Shown here in pieces: positions 25,628 to 39,300 of a stretch of DNA of 64,000 bases. Below the pieces are notes generated by a model. It was not told the origin of the DNA. It made no database searches and was given only the letters and a program-made list of their open reading frames with translations. Made by a program: the position numbers and the translations under genes. This DNA is from Phoronis australis (Eukaryota; Phoronida; Phoronidae), in assembly GCA_002633005.1 (NCBI GenBank), contig NMRA01000434.1, positions 133,884 through 197,883 of the forward strand. Reading direction: 5' to 3'. Each line of letters begins with the position of its first letter. Within the stretch, counting starts at the first letter, position 1.

Positions 25628-27214
25628 CCGGGCGCTATGATTACGGCGCACTAACTACGCATGCTCACCTCGAAACTGGACTCGCGTATCTAGTCCGTTG
25701 TTAGTTTGCCGCGGTTTTTCTGTGTGACGACTCGCAAGCTAATTAGCCTACCTACCACCATTCCAAAGACTGTAACTAAAATCAAACCTCGGAACGGGGA
25801 CTTTTATCAGCCGAAACCCATGGCATCTATTTTGACTAATTTTTATGATACCAGGTACTTTTGCATTACTAAAAACTTCCGAAAAATCACCAATTTTAGT
25901 CCCCGACTCATTTTAGCGAGTGTTTGTAATTTTGTTCCCGTAAAATCATAGAGTGATAATTGCTCTGTTCCACACAAAAGGACCTAGTGGGCGCCGGCTT
26001 CTTGACAGGAGCGGCTCGTGTCGTGTAGCCTACTAGTCAATTTACGAAGTAGGCTACGTAGATGGTGCAGTGAAACGAGCTGAGTTTTTAACGAAATTTC
26101 ACTGCTCACTTTGAAAGCGTGAAAAATCGAACATAATCTCTATTTTGGCATGAGAAACTAGTAAACAGTGCTTTGAATTCCAATGGGCTCGGTTGAGGGA
26201 AATGAGTCTCTGATCAGAAACCGTACGCCGCGTAGCGACGCCGCGTAGCGTGTCTATTCGTCTCTGCCCTGAGCCAGGACGAGACGGGTGTTTCAGTGGA
26301 AGTAGAAGTATATGGTTATTCAGACATTGTAAAATAATTACCTCCCAACCTACTCAAAACCCTTGGATTTGTACTTTAAAACCTAAACATGTAATACAAT
26401 GGGACACCCTGTTCTCAAAAATGGTTTACTTTAAAAAAATTAAGCTAGTGGTAAGAAAAATTTCTGTGGAAGTTTGTGTTGTAAGAAATGGAGCCCACGC
26501 GAAAGAACCCTTTGAAACTCCCAATGAAGTGAACTCTTTTTATTGAGTATAAGTCTTTGTTTCACAGTGAGGTCAACTCCGAAACAGTCTGGCACACCTA
26601 TAATTCAATTTCTTAGACTTGTCCAGGTTCAAATTGCAAAAACTGGCAACCAGTGAAAATGACGGTTCGTGCTTTCGTGGACGCTATTTTTTAACTAAAG
26701 CGAGCATACGATTGTCTTTCAACAGTGAACTTTTCTCTGTAGGTGCACCTCACTCATTTTAGGCGGCGCGTGCTCTGTTGAATGTACAACTCTTCTTTTG
26801 GAAGTACACCTCCGGATCTGATTTACACCTGTGGCAGCAGCAACTCTGTCTATGATCCAAGTTACAACTTTTTCGAAGATTGAGGCTAAGTTCAGCAAAA
26901 ACTCCAGTTTTGCTTTTTGGTCAGTGAAACACTTACTTGTGGCAAAAGTTTTCCTCAAGTTAAAACTTTTTAATTAATCGGACGCTTGGGCATTTCAATG
27001 TTGTCTCATTTTTAAAATAAGCACTCATTCAACCATTTGGAAAACTCTTCGTACAGGAAGCCATTTGGATGGGTCAAGCTCATCAGTCATACTGGTTATG
27101 TATGACACATCTTTGTTCATTTTGGCAGTTGCACAATTATTCTCTCTTAGCTGTTTGTCTTTGTTGTTTGAATTAATGGTGTTGATGAGGCTTTTTATGT
27201 TTCCCGTTTGCCAG
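25628..27214. other. Upstream region of POLN; no coding sequence supported
   Basis: Probably contains the POLN promoter and one or more 5' UTR exons. Short frames on both strands look like chance. The exon 1 acceptor at 27213-27214 shows that at least one upstream non-coding exon should exist here. Confidence 0.4.
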
Positions 27215-27223
27215 GTCAATGAA

Positions 27224-27344
27224 ATGAGCAATCCAGAAATTGTACACTCTCCCAGGTATCAAAAACTGTCATTGAATGCTCGAAAAGTTTATGTGACACT
27301 TCTTCAAAAGTACCAGGTTGGAGTAACCTCTGGTGAATGTAAAG
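27224..27344 (+). CDS. POLN: POLN coding exon 1
   Basis: The acceptor TTTGCCAG ends at 27214 and the ATG follows at 27224. The frame begins MSNPEIVHSPRYQKLSLNAR, with a basic and helical look. The donor is AAAG|GTACGT, phase 1. The frame is open back to the acceptor, so translation could start further upstream. Confidence 0.75.
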
Positions 27345-30300
27345 GTACGTCAATAAAACTCTGCCAGATGAATGTTCAATTAATGAATTTGGTGCATTTT
27401 GTGGACGAAGACAAAATACACGGTAGCAGGACATAAAAAGACTCCAAGGCCCGGGTCTAATTTGCTCGAAATCAAACTCTAAATTATTTTTGGCACTTTC
27501 TGCCCAACTTTTGTGCGAACTCAAGATGAGTGTCTAATATTCTATGCTCGATTACATAATGGCTTTGGGAGATAATTGTCTAATCCTAGTTTGCTCTCAA
27601 CGACCCCATCATTGATGCGAAAAGTATGAACTCGAAATTTCGAGTTTTTTAATCAAAATATGTTTTACTCGAGTGTTTAGCTTGAATTTGCAGCCATAAA
27701 ATGCGAACTTGGACTGGAAACACACTTGCATGAATTATAATGTACCCGAGCACTGAACAATATATACTTAGCTTGAGTTCTCACAAAAGTAGAAAGGAAA
27801 TGCCAAAAATAATTTCGAGCCAGTATAAAGATTACAGCCCGGTCTCAAAACTAAAATTGATCGAATCATCCAAATGCGGCAAGTCCAAAATCTGACGACC
27901 TATGTGCCATACGTCACGGTGTATCTTTCATGTATTAATGGGGATCGATTTGCGACCTCAGATTTTGTTTAGGGACCTGGTAAAAATTACAAGTGGTCAC
28001 GAAATATAGGGAGTTTTTGGGTGTCGCCGCGACGGACACTTAGCATACTTCAAGATGTCCCGCTTTTTCCATTCAGATGAACCTTTTCATTTTCAAATGT
28101 TGGTAACTGTTTTTCGTTTTTGAAGGCAAGGACTTTAGCACCGAAACATGTACTTGGGTAATCCTTGTTTTGGTAGCCTCATTTTCTGTTTGGTCACCTG
28201 AGAATTTTGCCAGGTCGAATATGCGGAGTTTATGCGATACGAAGCATCGGCCTTGTATTGTACAACTTGTATGATGAAAACAATTGTCAAATGAAGATAA
28301 ATGCGAAATGTTACCGAAACAAACTACATTTTTCACGTTTTAGATGAACCTATGAACTATTATGCACGCATTTATGCTTCGAGATATGGTCCACCTAAAT
28401 TTGGTGACTGCGTAGACATGCCAACTGTTGTAACTGCTCCGGAGGTGAAAATTGAACAGCTGTCCTGGCGGCATCCTGTTTGTCACGGTGATACAAGCGA
28501 ACACACTTCAAGATATTTTAACAGCAAAGACGAGAGAGGAGGCTACAGAAAATCCCTAGAAAAACAAGAATTGAACTGTTTACCAGAAAACCTCTCTGCT
28601 ATGTGTGAAAGTAGTGAAGAAATTGGAGACAACGTTCATGAGCAAGCGGATCTATTTGATGCAAGTGAATCAGTATGCGAATACATCTCATGTGTAGCAG
28701 ATGGCTCCAGCGAGGGTAAACATGCAGTCCTCAGAGCTAATAATTCAAAAAGATTCACAGCTAATAATCCTGAGGTAACTAACTCTTCAACAAACGAAAA
28801 TCCCGATGCTGGTTACGAATTACTACGTCACACTGAGGAGTCACTGGGAAAGGACCAATACGTGTCTGTTGAAAGACACGCCTTGATAGAAAAAAAGTTG
28901 GGTTCAACGGCCAAACATGGAAAGCATCCTAAATGCTTCCGGTAAACATTTTCTTTTTTTGCTATAGGTAAATAATTAACCCGAGCTATTTTGAATTAAG
29001 GTGACTACTTTCAGTTCATAAATTTAGGCTTTATTATTCGGACGATTAGGTACTCTTGTAATGCGACACTGTTTCGCCGCTGTTTAGCTGTCAATGTTAA
29101 AATTTTAACCGAAGCACGTTGGCTCAAAAACATTACCACCGACGCTCATCCGATCATGAAATGTTGCCTAATGAACTGCCGATCTCTAGTCACAGAAAAT
29201 GCGCACGCGTACATGCGCAATTTGGGAATTGAATATTGTTAGTAAACCCCAGTAAACACCGAAACTTTTGTTTTAGTCGCTCATGGTTCCGTGTTCTTGT
29301 TGGTAATGAAAATCGAATTCCCATATCATGATGAAGAATAGCATGATTGTCGCTTTTATGAGATTTTAAGCTCACCTCAAAAGTAACTTTTAAATTCATT
29401 TTCATTTTTTTGACGGGCTGAAAATGTAGTTTAGTAATGATTATTTCAGAGTACCATTCAAGACCAAAGAGTTACAGTGTTCGAATTCCTCCAAAAAGAA
29501 ATTGCTGCAAACTACTGTGTCATCATATTTTAAGGATGTTAAACAGGTGTGTGTGTTTGTCGTGTCACGTAGGCTCATTCTGCCTCTCTCTCCCTTCTTG
29601 GACTAGTTTTTAAGTATGTCGTTAGATGTGGCCTTTTAGATTGCCATTATGGACGCCGCATGCTCGGCACAGTTATTGGAGTTATTTACGTAGTTATTCT
29701 CAGAATTTGGCCTTGTTACAGAGGATAAATTAGTTTTTTCACCATACAGCTTACAATAAATAATTCACTTCTGGAATTGTTGTAATTGGTGACACCCCGC
29801 CCCTACGGGACAGGACAGTGTTGTATTGTTAACATCGTTAGTCATGAAAGGGTTTCTGAAAAGAAGTAAAATTATGTTGATTGCTTTGTTCACACAATTA
29901 TGCACTGGAAGCCTATGCTGCAGTTTGATATTTGATTAGTGCAGAAAGAATTTCCCTTAGTTAAATGTGAGGAAATTTGCTCATGTGATGCCTTACAATT
30001 AAATAATAATTTTGGATGGTTTTATACGGATAAAAATACCGGTGCTTAGGCCCACAGAGTTCCAGGATTAGCATTCTATTCTATTCTAGATCGCTAATAG
30101 AAAGCATTATTAACGAAGGAGCTGTTCTTAAGAGACGCGCTCTGTCGATCAAACTATCAGGTTAAGATTTTTGATGACTGCGCAGTTTACAAATCTAAGG
30201 TGCTCAGAGTGCACGTACTGACAATCGTAAAAACTGATTTCTGAGATTTTGAAATTAAAGGTTTACCAACATGTTACCATTGAAGTGAACCAGAGTTCAC

Positions 30301-33300
30301 GTCAACGCGAATAAACTGCGAATTTTTTTGGAGACGCCTCTCAACCCCTCATGGGATGCTCGTTCCTCATGCTCTCCCAGTTGCCCGTCAAGTACGCGTA
30401 TATTTGTTAGCATTCCTTCGGGATTTGTCTAAGAACGTAATAACTCAAAATTTGTGCTGTGCACGACTTCAGATAGTGCTTATATTGTGTTGCCACGTGG
30501 CAAGGTTATTTTTCTTCTAGAAACCTGCAGGAGTTCTGATTTGCATGCATTCTTGTGTTTACAAAAATTAATTGATTCTTAGACGATTGTTTGACTATTG
30601 TATAATTATCTTGTAAGTCGGAAATTGCAGTGAACGTTGTTGTAGGCTGCAATTTGGTTAACTCTTTGTCATCCTAAACCACGCAGCAAAGTGCACTTAA
30701 TCCGTCTAGGAAATTGGTGCTTTGGTGAAATTCAGGCAGCTCAATATCAGTTGCCTGCCCTCGGAGGTGGAGGAGGGGGGCATAGGAAACCTGGTCGCTC
30801 ATTTTGAACAAGAGGTTTTGAAACAGAACATTAGCCAGCGTACCAGGGACCCCTTAACCGCTCCCTTTTAGGGTGTCGGCTTTGATATGCATAACCCTAA
30901 TAAAATGAAATTGCCCAAACTGAACCTTAATAAAACGCGTCTTGACTCATAGACCTCATCCTCATTTTCATTCTGGGAAATAGACGAATCTCCCCCCCCC
31001 ACTAAAAGCGAATGTTGTCTGAGGCCTTTTATAGTGTTTTTGAAAGCGCCGGATTCAGGCAACCTACATTGAAACCACTGGGTTCCACAAAATTGAACTT
31101 TTTACTTTAGTTGTAGGAGGACAACAACATTTCCGAGAGCAATGTATTTCGCTGCTGAAGGAAAATGTGTGCTTCTGAGCAATTTAGGACTTTTACCAGC
31201 GACTGAGGTGAACGTATTATGATAGTGTATATATTTGATAGAAACGCTAATGTACATACATCTAGCTGGCTGGTTAGGTGAGTAGGTGAGTGGTTGCTAT
31301 CAAACAAAAAGCTAGATAGATGCCAGATCTAAATGTTCCAACTGGTGAGGTGCTCTTTCTTCGCTCACAGGGATTCCCCAACAGAAAAGTCCTCGACATC
31401 TTTGCTTGAAGCGTAGTTTCATTCGTTTCAATGGTGATTCTTTGTCTTCCGGTGGAATATCAACAACGACGTCGTTACTTTGCGTCTTCCTTGCAGAACT
31501 TTCACCCTCTTCACTATCATAGAATTTGAAAAAATCATCTATGGCTTCCTCGATAACTGGCACAACCCACTTATTATACTAAGTGTCATTTGTTATTGGT
31601 TCGTCATCATCAGCATCTTCCACAGAGGAAGTCGAAAGCAAATCCTCTAAATCTAGAGTTATAGCTTTAGTGTTCCGTTCTGAGCCACATCCATTCAACA
31701 ATCTAGGGTGCCGTACGCAACCCCCTCTTCCAAATCAACTTTCAAGTTTGGTTGATTTCGTAAGACTACACCTGGCTTAAGTGTATTTTCGGTATCGGCA
31801 TAATTGACCTTGGTAACGAGAGTTCGGCCACGACGGGAATAACAGCAACAAATTCAGTAGGTTGGTCTTGCGTAGTCGGGATATTTTTTTCTTTGGGAGG
31901 ATTTGTAAATTGAACGGGCTTGTTTGGCATCTTTGTTATCTGCCGTTGGGGTCGATTCTTGCCGTTGGCATTTCATTGGCGGAATGTCATCTCCATGTAT
32001 TATGTTATCCCCACATGTCACAGACATTTCAGTCACCAGGTCATCTATGATCGTCTTGTCATCATTATGACAATCTTGTGTGTTGTGGTGGTACTTCTTT
32101 AAATCAGCATGCCCACAGCGATTGATATTGCTGGGCAGGACCTCGAGACCAGCATCGTTGTTTCTGTTGTTATGGGATTTAACTTTAATGCTCTCTCCCA
32201 TAGCCACTACTAGCAATTGCATGAGTGCTCCGTTCTCGAAGTCGGTAATGGGTGGTGTTATCGTGAGTGTAGCCAGAACGGGAATAGGAGCACCGGTGAG
32301 TTGATCGTTTAAAGACAGGACATCATCTTTAGACGGTTTTACTAAATCAGTCAAAGCGTCTGGGTGTCTTTGCTGTCAGCCGCTGGGGTCAATTCTTGCA
32401 GTTCACTTTTCACTGCCGGGATGTCGTCTCCATGCATTTTGTTAGCCTCAAACGCTACAGGCATTCCGGTTAAAAGGCTTCCCTCAGGAGTGACTAAGGT
32501 CTTTGATATCCTGATGGTAAGAAGGGCGAGCGGTTGTTTGTCTCCCGGTGGAATATCCAAATCGACGTCGTTAGTCTGCGCCTCCTTTGCAGTGCTGTGA
32601 TATCCAGAACTTTCCTCCTCTTCACTACTCTCGTCAAAATGGAAAAATTCATCGAAAACTTCATCGATAACTGGCACGACCCACTTCTTATACACTTCGT
32701 CATTTATTGATGGGTCGTCATCATCAACATCTTGTCCAGGGGAAATCGAAAGCGAATCCTCTAGATCAAGAGTTAGCTTGAGTGTTACGTTCTTTTCAAA
32801 TCAATTCTTGCCTTGTCTTCATCATAACAATTTAGAGTGCCGTAGGGGACCCCCTCTTCCAAATCAGCGTTCAAGGAGCGGTTAATTTGTAAGGATGCAC
32901 CTGGAGTTCAAAATAGACGTTTTCGTCGTCGTGGAATGTAATTTCATCGCTCTCTCTCATGACCAAGCCTAGAGCTGGGTTTAAATGTATTTTCGATATC
33001 GGTAATTGACGGTGCTAACCGGTGTTCGGCCACGACAGGAATAGCGCAACAAATCCAGTGGGTCTGTCATGCGTAGTCAGGATATCTTATTCTTTGGCTG
33101 TTTTAGAAATTCAATGAGATCCTATACCGGGCTTGTTTGGCATCTTTGCTATCAGCCGTTAAGGTCGATTCTTGCCACTGTCATATCCAGGTATTTTGTT
33201 ATCCCCACGTGAGATTTCAGTCTTGTCGTTATTATGACAATATGGGCTGCTGTGGTGGACCTCATCTTTTAAATCAGCATGTGCTGAGCAAGTGATTATG

Positions 33301-36300
33301 CCGGGTAGAACCTCGATACCAACAGCGTTGTTGATGTAGTATTGGAATGTAACTTAATCGTTCTTTCCCATGCCCAAGCCTAGAGCTGGCTTGAGTGAAC
33401 TTTCGAAATCGGTAATGGGGGAAGCTACCGGGAGTTTGGCCACGTCGGAAATAGCAACAAATTCAGTAGGTTGGTCATGCGTAGTCCGGATATCTTCTTC
33501 TTTGGGCGGTTTTAAAAGTTCAATGAGATCCTACAGGGATTGTTTGGCATCTTTGCTATCAGCCGGTGGGGTCGATTGTTGATGCTGACCTTTCATTGAC
33601 GGGATGTCATCTCCAGGTATTTTGTAATCTCCACGTGACATTTCATTCACCTGGTGATCCATGGTGGTCTTGTCGTTATACAATCTGGAGTGTTGTAGTG
33701 GGCCTGTTTTAAATCACCAAGCGCAGATAGATTGACTTTGCCGGGCAGAACCTCGAGACCAACACCGTGGTAACTGCTGTCAAGGGATATAACATTGCTC
33801 TCTCTCTCATAACCACACCTAGAGTTGGCATGAGTGTTCCCGTCTCCGGCATCGTGATTGTGGCCAGAACGGGAATAGGAGAAACGGTGTGCTGATCGTC
33901 CAAAGACAAGATATCATTTTCTTTGGACGGTTTCATTACATCAATCAGAGGGTCCGGGACATCTTTGTTATCAGCCGTTGGGAGCGATTCTTTAATTCCT
34001 CTTTCACTACTGGGGCGTCGTCTCCATGAATTTTTTAGCCTCAAACGCTATTGGCAGTGTTTTCAAAGGTTAGGCCACGGTTTTTTGATTAATGGGCCTA
34101 CGGATTATTTTTACCTTTTCCCGATATCGGAAGAGGAAAAAAACGTCGTCGGGGATTTTTTTCTGGCCCGGATTATAACAAAAAATAAAAAATCGAAAGG
34201 TCTGGCCAAATGTAACAACGGTTACACATGGCTACTGTATTCTTTTCAACACACACAGTAACCCATGATCACAATTATATGAATCAGTTATGATGTATCA
34301 TCCGTCAGGCTAGACGTATCATCGGTTACTGCATGTCTACCTCGATGATACATCAGTGTACGGTATCATTGGTACTTCTTACCGATAATACTTTTCCGGA
34401 CCAGTTCCCAAACCCGGGATAAGGAGCTAAACAATATTCCAGCAGATCCATAATCGATGCTTTCAAATGCGCCACCAATTCAGATTTGAACAAAGCCTTT
34501 CCACGCGCCCCCAAATAGTGACGTCATTTTTAGGTGTTTTTGTATCATGTGGATACTAGTTTGGGGGCACAGAACAATTCTCACCGGGTTTTGCCCAGCA
34601 AAACACACGTCACTGGATTTGTCACATTTTCTTCACTCAGCCGAAAACTAGATGCAAAGAATGACATGTTTTCAGTTATTTCGCATAAAAAGCCCTACAG
34701 ATCAGCACAGAAACTTTATTGTGTCTCGTATTTTCGACCCTTTCACTCCTACTGAAAAGGATGGTAGGCTAAGAAAAAAATGGGCAAGAAAGCACAAAAT
34801 CGGCACTTTTCACCCCAAAAATACCACTCCCTTGCCGATGCATGACTAAAACCAACATTATTCTGAAAGCAAATTTCCTACCAATTCCGAAAATGTGGTC
34901 CAAAAGTACTGTCAACCAACTATTTTGGCAATTCTTGCTTGAAATCGCAGCTAATGTCTCAATCGCTACCCAGCAATGCACAATTGCAACCGGGGGCCGC
35001 CATCTTGAAGAAGAGTGCAGCAACAGCCGAGCCTGTAGTCTTTTTTCATTCTCATCATGTTCACAAACACAAACAAGCCACATTCACCGAGCCTACATGT
35101 AATGCCTACCTACAAAATGTCCCCAAGCTTGGCCTATCCCTAAATTTTAATATTTTGCAAATTGACCGTGGCAGCAGCTTAACTATTCAGTGTCACCTTG
35201 AAGCGCTGTTCAAAGTCTTCCAATAGTGGAACTCTTGGTATCACGAGTACTTTTGGCAATGCTACAGGTCGTGTAATGGCGAAATTCAAACTTTAGTGCT
35301 GTCTGATTTTGTCGTCTGGTTGAACGCCACATAGCAGCATTTAGATACTCCGAACAACTTGGTATTCAGGGTTCAAGTATTGAGAAAATTACAAAAGCGC
35401 ATTATTTTGTGCACAAATTATCAGGAGTATAAATGAATGTAAAATATACTTATATAGCGTTTTTGTTTAAGAAAAGAAAAATTATTCGGATTAAAAATGC
35501 GCCACGGAAACGAATTTATTGGTCCAGCACCTGTTCCAATTAAACGTTCTCGAGTGAGCAGTTCTTCTGGGAAGTGTTAAGGGACCCTTAAAAGGACCGT
35601 TGGTTGTACTGTGCGTGAGCCACGGGTATAGAGTAGAAGGGTCCTTAAAAGAACCGTTGAATAATTTAACATACACAACAAAGTACTGAAGGTCTTCTTC
35701 ATTCAAGTCTTCATCAGGAAATGTTGGATGAAAACAAAGTATAATGACAATATCGATGACATTTGTAACACCTTTTAAAAATAGATGCTGCTGTTCACCA
35801 ACGTTGTCACGAACCCTGACTCATTCAGTTCTTGTTTCTGGATCTACAAGTAATCCTGAACCTTAAGGAAAAAACGACCGACAACACAACGAACCAAGTT
35901 TCAACGCATCAACTTATGGTTGAGTTGGGTAGAAGAAACAATGTACCTCGACCAGAGAGAATTTGTAAACTTTGTAACACCGATGAAATTGAAACAAATA
36001 TACACTTTTATTTGATTGTCATGTCTTCGCAGTCCTACGGAAATATATATTATGTCTTCTTAGAAATAGAACCACTTTAAGCACTCTTGGGTTAAGATTC
36101 TATGTATGTTTTAAGAAATGCAGCATCATTCATTCAACAAGCAATGGCAATTAGGAGCAAAATTATGAGTATTTGATGAATTGTCGAGATTATATTGTTT
36201 GTATATTGATATGTTAAATTGTGGGCCAATGGAACTATGAGTTTTGAAATAAATGTTTTGTTTGTTTGTTTGTTTGTTTGAAATTCATCTCCTTCGTACG

Positions 36301-39300
36301 AGTCTGTTTTGCTCTGACCAGACTGAAGCTCTTCTCCAATATTCATGACGAAAAATTGCATACATGTACGCTCTCGTCCTTTATTTCTATCCCAACCCTT
36401 TTTCGCAGAAAGGGGTGTTCTGTTTTTGTCCCATGTTGATAGTGCATAATTTTTCTCAACAATGTATTAACCGTGTTGAATCCATTTATGTGAACTGGCC
36501 TCATTGATTTGAACCGAATATAAATTAACTAACATTAAAAATTTTTGAAAATAATGTGTAGGCCTATCGAGATCGATTTTATGACAGTAAGAGGCCTAAT
36601 TCTGTTTTTGTTTTTCAGCCAGCAAAACTAGTAGTACTGCAGTTTTAAGGCGAATGAGTGTTTATAAAATCACCCCATTAATATTAGACATGTAAATTTA
36701 TTGTGGCGTGATAAATATAAGTTCTGTCCTCTCCTCAGATGATGTCTGGACTGTTAACAGGTGGAAGATCTAAACATAAGCGTTGTCATTGATGTCGCCG
36801 ATCGATCCTGATAGTTCTGCTGTATACTGTGTAGGTCAAGATTGTGTAGCTGGTCTTGATTACTTGTCCTGATGGTGATGTTGGAGACATCGAAACGTGT
36901 TGAAGTTGAAAACTCGATTAACATTGTCACTTTCTTGTCTTCGTTGAGGCCATAAGCGTTATACCCTGTTTCACATCACGTAAGGTCGTATGTGCTGAGT
37001 CATCTTCCTTATAACGTAAAATGTAGATTTTTTCCAGTACAACTGCCATTTGAATTATTTGATAAAGTGATATGCCCATCACATTGTCATGGCTAAGAAA
37101 TATGAGATTTTAAGGAGTACGAAAAGGTGCCTTTGCGTGAAGCTATTCTTTTTTGAAGTACAACAAGTTGAAACCGCCAACGTTAATACTACTCGGGTGG
37201 TACTCTGCTATTTTTCAGGCACGCATGTCGATGAAAAATTAGATTACCTTTAGAACATTTATTTTTTATACAAAATACCTGCTCCCCATATTATACGCAG
37301 TTGTACAATATGTAAAGTTACGTTATCTACATCGTCTCTTACCAGCTGTCAAAGTCGCATTCATGTAGGAAGCAATTTGTAAACTGTTCCCGTCAAATTT
37401 TGAAAGCCCCTCGTGGGTTCCTGAGTTGTCATCCTTGCCCAGCTGAGGCCAACCGGCTCAAACCTGTTGAGTTCCGATTCTGAGTTGGCGAACGTTCAAT
37501 TCTGCGCTTCACAGGCTACCTTTGTAAAATGGCAGGAAAACAAGGACATAAACCTATGACAACGAGAAGTGCAGGTCGATGACGCCGTCAAAAACTTGAA
37601 AAATCAAGGGTTTCGAGCAGAGGCTGAGTGAGGCTGAGAAATGGGTAGAAGACAACGCTGAGGCTGTTGTGACTGCAAACGCCAAAATTTGGAAAACACA
37701 AAAGTTGGAAGACAAAATTTGACATCTGAAAGAAGCCGAGTTTGATACCGAACGCAGATCTAGAAAATATAACCTTTTGTTATATGGATTGCCAGTTGAA
37801 CAAAGCGAGAGCATTATACAAAAAGCCAGAAAAGTTATTGCGGATACCAACACTCCGAAAGCAAACCACTTACCGCCCACAAATGTACATCGAGTTCCCT
37901 ACAGGAAGACTCACACTCCAGGACAACCTGGTCCAGTAATCATTCGTTTTTCATGCGTCATGGACAAGAACATAGTTTTTAAGAATAACAAGGGGATTGT
38001 TCTGATCCCCCACAACCCTCGACCCACGACAAACTACACTTTACAAAAGCTCGACTCAATCTGAAGAACTCGCGCTAATTCGTTGCAGCACCAACGAGTA
38101 TGGCAGTGAGCTCGGCTATTTTTTGGCAATGTTTGGAGCCGATTCGGCAAGTCTGAAAACCAAAAACAGAACTAAACAACTCCAACAAATCAAATCAAAG
38201 ACCTACCAACGTCACAAATCGTCTCGTTCCCGTCTGCTCTTTAGTGAATGGCAGGTTCAAGCTATTTTGGAAGAGTCTGAAAAGCTCACGGATATGTATT
38301 TTTTCAGTAAATACATTTTGAAAAAAATAATGTTAACTAAAAAGCTTCTCTAAGTTACATGTAGTATATTGTACGCGAGTATACGACAAAAAGCAAATAA
38401 TAAATACCGGTATGTGAAATTATGTGAAAAAATTGTTAACGTACTCTCTCCCTAAGTTTAGTGGACCAGGGTTATTGGCAGCCGCTGGTGGTTCCGTGAC
38501 AACTATAGCACATTCACAATCCGCCATTTCAAATCATCTTACATTCGTTTCTGTTTTAACCACCAGTCTTGAGGCAGAGCGGATTCGAATGTACTACAGG
38601 TAAGTCTTATGGGAAAGTATCTCAGCCACGTAATAAGATAATGACGTGAAAAAAGCGGAAAGATACCTCTATTCCCGCAGGTCGTGGGTCGAGGGGGTTG
38701 TGGGTTGTTGAAGCTGTGGGTCGAGGGGGGGGGTTCGTCGGGTGTGGGTTCGAGGGGCTTTAGAACAATCCGAATGAAGCGGCAACTGGATCACAGGCTT
38801 ATGGGTATATGCGTCAGTTTCGAATTCGCAAATTTGGGGTTGACCAACCGCAATAGTCTTTGAAGTATTTTATTGAGTCGCTGCTGGTTTCTGCAAATTT
38901 TTTGTTGATGGAAATAGTTTTATTATGGTAAAGAATAACATGAGACCGATTTGATGAGATTAAGTGACTTAATTCATTTTTCGTCTTTTGGCAGTTTAAC
39001 ATTTGGTTTTAATATTTGAATAAATTTCCCTTAAGATAGAAATTTATTAAGTTTGCATGATTCATTGGTAGCGCAAAATTAGGTAATTTTGAAAATGTTT
39101 TTTCTTGCAGGGATTGAATGCTTATTCCTGTTCGGAACAAAAAGATTTGGGAAAGACAACACAGACTGATATTGTTGTCGACTCCTCAACAAATCTAAAA
39201 GAATTGGAGGCTGTGTTAAAGCAAGCTGATGATGTGGTGTTCACCCTGACGTATTCTGATGGCAGCACTCAGCTCAGGGAGCCTCTGGCTTATGGAAATG

